The notes below the pieces were generated by a model. It ran no database searches. It was given only the letters and a program-made list of their open reading frames with translations, and was not told the origin of the DNA. From DATJLY01 sp035518375 (lineage in GTDB: Bacteria > Pseudomonadota > Alphaproteobacteria > ATCC43930 > CGMCC-115725): 64,000 nt of DNA. Positions 60,784 through 64,000 of the stretch are shown here, piece after piece. The position numbers and the translations under genes were made by a program. The stretch's first letter is position 1. The number at the start of each line of letters is the position of its first letter. The stretch spans positions 25,705-89,704 of the forward strand of contig DATIXQ010000104.1 in NCBI GenBank assembly GCA_035518375.1, read 5' to 3'.

Positions 60784-61779
60784 TCACTGGAGGCGGCGCG
60801 CCGCCTCCTCGACCAGGCTCAAATCGGCGTAGTTTTTGACATCGAGGTCGGCCTTAATGAAGCCGAGTTGGCGCTCTGTCTCGATATTGTGCTGCAACGC
60901 GTCGAGGTCAGGAACGCCATTTGGGTCATGATAGAAATCACCGGGTTTGCTGAGGAGCCAGCCCGCATAGGTGCTCGCCGGCCTCTTCGTGAATTTAGCG
61001 AAGATTTCGACTGCCTCGTCGTGATGGGCCGGGTCCTCGAACCAGCGAAGCGCGCGCAACTCGTCCTCGAGGTAGTCAATGATCGCGGCGCGGTCCTTGG
61101 CGATTGTCGAGGTACGCGCGCACAGCATCGCCATCTGCGTGCGGCCAAGCGCGTCCGCCTGGGTGAAGATCGCACGGGTATAGGCCTGGACGTCGGGATC
61201 GGAGACGGCCTCGTGCAGCGCGGCGGTGACGTCGACCTTGTGGTCCTTAAGCATCGCGAGCATGTTCGGAAACGCGACCTCGACGATGGTCACGTCTCGG
61301 TTCGGCTCGAGGCCATTCTTTTTAAGGAGAGCGCGGAGCGTCATATCGATCGCGCTCCCGGCAGCGTTGGTTGCGGCGCTATGGCCCTTCAAGTCCGCAA
61401 CTGTGCGGAGCGGACTGTCCTTCAGCACCAGGAAGACATTCGAGTAATAGCCGGGCACACCATCCTGGAACTGATCGGCGATGATGCGGATGTCCTGCAT
61501 GCCGGCGTTCTCGACCGCGAGCGGCAGACTAGAAAAGCCGAACCCGACGAGGTCGACCTCGTCAGTCGCGAGCGCGGTGATCATCGGTGGCGAGCCTTGG
61601 AAATGGATAAGGTCGAGCGAGTAGGTGACGCCCTCGTGCTGCGCCAATCCCGTCATGCCGTACATGAGGAGCGGCGCGTCCGCGATCGTCACCCAGCCGA
61701 CGCGAAGCGTCACGGGCGCCGCCCAGGCAGAAACGGCGGCAACGAGCACGATCGTGCAGGCAAGAACGAAGCTACGCAT
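60784..61779 (-). CDS. NMT1/THI5-like ABC transporter substrate-binding protein (paralogue C)
   Basis: The 331-residue exported protein has a signal peptide (MRSFVLACTIVLVAAVSAWA). It shares DQFQDGVPGYYSNVFLVLKDSP, DVTIVEVAFPNMLAML and the C-terminal NYADLSLVEEAARRL with the proteins at 12463 and 13620. GGGAAATCACG precedes the ATG. The next gene upstream on the same strand is the amidohydrolase, 79 bases away, so co-transcription is possible. No membrane transporter gene is adjacent. Confidence 0.86.
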   Translation of the reverse strand: MRSFVLACTIVLVAAVSAWAAPVTLRVGWVTIADAPLLMYGMTGLAQHEGVTYSLDLIHFQGSPPMITALATDEVDLVGFGFSSLPLAVENAGMQDIRIIADQFQDGVPGYYSNVFLVLKDSPLRTVADLKGHSAATNAAGSAIDMTLRALLKKNGLEPNRDVTIVEVAFPNMLAMLKDHKVDVTAALHEAVSDPDVQAYTRAIFTQADALGRTQMAMLCARTSTIAKDRAAIIDYLEDELRALRWFEDPAHHDEAVEIFAKFTKRPASTYAGWLLSKPGDFYHDPNGVPDLDALQHNIETERQLGFIKADLDVKNYADLSLVEEAARRLQ

Positions 61780-61858
61780 CGTGATTTCCCTTCAGGCCTG
61801 GTGGAGGAGCACCCATCGTCTGCCTACTGCGATCGGGAAAGCGCAGCTCATTTCAGCT

Positions 61859-63013
61859 TTAAACGCCGATGCCGAGCAGCCGCAGTGCCGTACCGCCGAG
61901 GATCGCGACGCGCTCCTCGTCCGTGAGGCCGGGCGTCGAGAGAATGTGGTCGACGGAAGTGCTCGTCCACGGATAGGGATAATCCGTCCCCATGACGATC
62001 TGGCTCGAGCCCGTCTCGGCGACGAGATGGCGCAATGCCTCGGGGGTGAAAACGAGCGAATCGAAATAGAGCTGCCGCAGATATTCCGTCGGCTTCTTCT
62101 TGAGCGGCCTCACGCGCTCCGGGAAGGTGACGCCGATCGCGTCCGAGCGCGCCGCGTAGGAGGGCAGATACCCGCCGCCGTGCGCGGAGCAGAGCTTGAG
62201 GCCCGGATATCGGTCGAGCGTCCCCTCGAAAATGAGATGCGAGAGGGCGATCGTCGTTTCGAGCGGGTTGCCGATCGCATTGTCGAGCCCGCCATTGCCG
62301 GTGACACGCTTTGCGAGCTCGGCCGTTCCCTGCGGATGGAGAAAGACGAGCGCGCCCAGTTCCTCGGCCTTGGCCCAGAAAGGATTGAATTTCTCGGCCG
62401 CCAGTTCTTCGCCGTTGACGCTGCCGCCGACCGACACTCCGCGCAAGCCGAGCTTCCTCACACCATAGACGAGCTGCTCGACGGCAAGATCAGGATGCTG
62501 CAGCGCCGCCGTTGCGAACGCGACAAAGCGCTCGCTATGAGTGTTGCAGAACTCGGCAAGCGCCTCGTTCTGGATTTTGATGAGCTCGGCCGCGAGGTCG
62601 CGTTCCGCCGTGTACCAGAAGGGATTGATGCTGAGTGCTTCCACATCGATTCCCTGCGCATCCATCGCCGCCACGCGCTCTTCGACCTTCGAGAAGAGCA
62701 ATGTCGCGGGACCGGGCCGCGGGGACGACATGAGCGCCATGGCCTCCGGCACCGAGCAATGCGCGTGAACGTCGACTGTCTTGATGCGCTTGCCCTTGAT
62801 CACGACCTCGCGCCTGCGCGCCGGCACGGTTCCTTGGCCCGTCGCGGCCGCGGCGGCCTGGGCTGCTCGAGGTTCGCGATGGGCAGATTGCGAGGAGGCC
62901 TGTGCCTGGGCCTGTGCCGGTGCTGGCGCTGCGCCGGTGACGTCGCAGCCGACGAATACGATGCCCTGCGCCGCGCCGCGCCCTATTTCCGTTACCGTTT
63001 GTTGAATTGCCAT
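61859..63013 (-). CDS. Amidohydrolase family protein with Ala/Gln-rich N-terminal region
   Basis: The 384-residue protein has an N-terminal segment of about 70 residues with PAPAQAQAQASSQ, a low-complexity linker, before the amidohydrolase-2 domain. The domain starts KTVDVHAHCSVPEAM (HxH) and continues with VFLHPQGTAEL, CSAHGGGYLPSYAARSD and IVMGTDYPYPW (metal Asp). It resembles ACMSD-like decarboxylases. GGAGGAACAGCG precedes the ATG. The FAD monooxygenase gene ends 37 bases upstream of it on the same strand, so the three genes from the window end to the binding protein are probably one operon. Confidence 0.85.
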   Translation of the reverse strand: MAIQQTVTEIGRGAAQGIVFVGCDVTGAAPAPAQAQAQASSQSAHREPRAAQAAAAATGQGTVPARRREVVIKGKRIKTVDVHAHCSVPEAMALMSSPRPGPATLLFSKVEERVAAMDAQGIDVEALSINPFWYTAERDLAAELIKIQNEALAEFCNTHSERFVAFATAALQHPDLAVEQLVYGVRKLGLRGVSVGGSVNGEELAAEKFNPFWAKAEELGALVFLHPQGTAELAKRVTGNGGLDNAIGNPLETTIALSHLIFEGTLDRYPGLKLCSAHGGGYLPSYAARSDAIGVTFPERVRPLKKKPTEYLRQLYFDSLVFTPEALRHLVAETGSSQIVMGTDYPYPWTSTSVDHILSTPGLTDEERVAILGGTALRLLGIGV

Positions 63014-63050
63014 CGCTGTTCCTCCGCACGTGCCTTAAAGACGCTGGTTT

Positions 63051-64000
63051 CTAAGCCCGGTTCACCGACGCGATATCGGCGCCGGTGAGCTGCATGAAGC
63101 GCTCGAGGATCGCCGCGCGTTCCTCGGGGCTGATCACGTCATCAAGTCGCTCGAACGGCTTGCCGTTTGTGCGCTTCTCCACGGTTTCGATGACGAAGTC
63201 AGGGGGGCTTGAGCGCGCGGCGAGCACGATCTTGTTGGCTTTCTCGAGCCGGTCGGCCTCGTACGCTTTGAGTGCCGCCTCCGGCTCGTGCGCGCGCAGG
63301 CATTGCACCAGTACGGAGGCGTCGATGATCGATTGCGCGGCACCGTTGCCGCTGCGCGGATACATCGGATGCGCCGCATCGCCGAGCAAGGTCACGCGAC
63401 CGAAGCTCCAGCGCGAAATGGGATCCCGGTCGACCATCGGATATTCGAGCAGCATGTCCGCCCGCCGCATCAGGTCGGCAACATCGAGCCACTCGAAGCG
63501 CGATTTTTCATAGCGCCAGATGAAGTCTTCAATCCGGCCGTTCTTGTTCCACTGGTTGGGGCCGGCGACCTCCGAATGGACCTCGACGTTCCAATTGATG
63601 AGATGCGTGCCGTCCCCGTAGTCATGCATCGGATAGATCACGAGCTTTCCGGAGCTCAACGCCCCGGCAAGGATCACGCTGCGGCCATCGAGAATCGGGC
63701 GGTACCGCGAGGAACCGCGCCACATGTTGATGCCGCCGAACGCGAATTCGCCCTCGTCGGGATAGAACTGCTTACGAACCGCCGAGTGGACGCCGTCGCA
63801 GCCGATCGCCACAGTTGCATCAGTTGACGGTAACGCCGTGCCATCAGGCGCCTGCCAAGCGATGCGCACGCCGGATGTCGTCTCCTCGATGCGAGTGCAG
63901 CGATGACCCATCCGGATCGTGTCAGCGCCGAGCCGCGCGCGCACGGCGGATAAGAGCGCATCGTGCAAATGGCCACGGTGGATGGAGAAGTGCGGCCAGT
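63051..64000 (-). CDS. FAD-dependent aromatic monooxygenase (salicylate hydroxylase-like), cut by window end
   Basis: The visible 316 residues are the C-terminal part of a class A flavoprotein hydroxylase. The N-terminal GxGxxG FAD motif lies outside the window. HFSIHRGHLHDALLSAVRARLG is followed by the DG motif GCDGVHSAVRKQFYPDE and the GD motif VTLLGDAAHPMYPRSGNGAAQSIIDA. The family hydroxylates salicylate, 3-hydroxybenzoate, nicotinate derivatives and similar aromatic acids with NAD(P)H and O2. It leads the leftward run monooxygenase-amidohydrolase-binding protein. Confidence 0.85.
   Translation of the reverse strand, partial: WPHFSIHRGHLHDALLSAVRARLGADTIRMGHRCTRIEETTSGVRIAWQAPDGTALPSTDATVAIGCDGVHSAVRKQFYPDEGEFAFGGINMWRGSSRYRPILDGRSVILAGALSSGKLVIYPMHDYGDGTHLINWNVEVHSEVAGPNQWNKNGRIEDFIWRYEKSRFEWLDVADLMRRADMLLEYPMVDRDPISRWSFGRVTLLGDAAHPMYPRSGNGAAQSIIDASVLVQCLRAHEPEAALKAYEADRLEKANKIVLAARSSPPDFVIETVEKRTNGKPFERLDDVISPEERAAILERFMQLTGADIASVNRA

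Noticed and set aside
1..64000. CRISPR array, rRNA operon, transposase or toxin-antitoxin pair
   Set aside because: I looked on both strands for regularly spaced repeats, rRNA landmarks, DDE-type or other transposase motifs, and small coupled toxin/antitoxin genes, and saw none. The coupled small genes at 30869 and 31098 lack any toxin-antitoxin motif.

Overview
The window is high-GC DNA with dense, short-spaced operons and GTG/TTG starts next to good Shine-Dalgarno sites. The guaB / rsmB / guaA neighbourhood, the Rhizobiales-type GGCCGGG...CCCGGCC intergenic palindrome and the many TRAP/ABC solute-binding proteins, amidohydrolases, SDRs and Ppx/RlmE housekeeping genes suggest an alphaproteobacterium, most likely Hyphomicrobiales (Rhizobiales) or a close relative. 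This is inferred from gene content only. No rRNA, CRISPR array, transposase, integrase or phage structural gene was seen. There is one tRNA gene, tRNA-Gln(CUG). Layout: 48-6586 holds an LLM-class flavin monooxygenase overlapping a CoxL-type molybdenum hydroxylase large subunit, a convergent amidohydrolase, and a divergent SDR plus a branched-chain-type solute-binding protein. 6587-14627 holds an intergenic palindromic element, a TAXI solute-binding gene broken by one in-frame stop, an amidohydrolase and SDR, a divergent D-2-hydroxyacid dehydrogenase / TPP-enzyme pair, and two divergent paralogous NMT1/THI5-like solute-binding proteins. 14793-18213 holds RlpA, MsrA, a beta-hydroxyacid-type dehydrogenase and a DUF1326/DUF2182 pair. 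18344-25834 carries the two halves of a hydantoinase/acetone-carboxylase-type enzyme, separated by a HAMP adenylate/guanylate cyclase, a DUF4239 membrane protein and a VOC protein. 26227-30383 is a livHMGF permease/ATPase operon that lacks its binding protein and ends in a dehydrogenase. 30869-44004 is mixed: acyl-CoA catabolism genes, a CDGSH protein, GlcG-like and AlgH proteins, a TetR-YCII-SRPBCC-VOC operon with a well-defined promoter/operator, an Asp-nucleophile alpha/beta hydrolase with a Tat signal, CMD proteins and a class II aldolase. 44235-51532 is the conserved core (guaA, rsmB, exported alpha/beta hydrolase, guaB, rlmE, ppx, tRNA-Gln). The 3' end of the tRNA is repeated exactly about 0.7 kb downstream and brackets a small lower-GC insert with one secreted hypothetical protein. 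52567-54997 holds a quinone-oxidoreductase-type MDR protein and an MFS exporter. 55072-64000 looks like an aromatic- or heterocycle-catabolic cluster: cupin dioxygenase, DapA-type aldolase, Rieske oxygenase, MarR regulator, ornithine-cyclodeaminase-like enzyme, a third NMT1-like binding protein, amidohydrolase and FAD monooxygenase (cut by the window end). How the genes may work together: the two ends contain complementary enzyme classes for uptake and oxidative breakdown of organic acids or aromatic compounds. Solute-binding proteins bring substrates in, molybdenum or Rieske or flavin oxygenases hydroxylate, the cupin enzyme may open the ring, and aldolases, amidohydrolases, SDRs and CoA enzymes finish the job. 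The substrates cannot be read from sequence. The most checkable new points are the tRNA-Gln-bracketed mini-insert, the nonsense-disrupted TAXI gene, the operator inside the tetR promoter spacer with a probable leaderless start, a palindrome shared by two upstream regions, and three orphan NMT1-like binding proteins.
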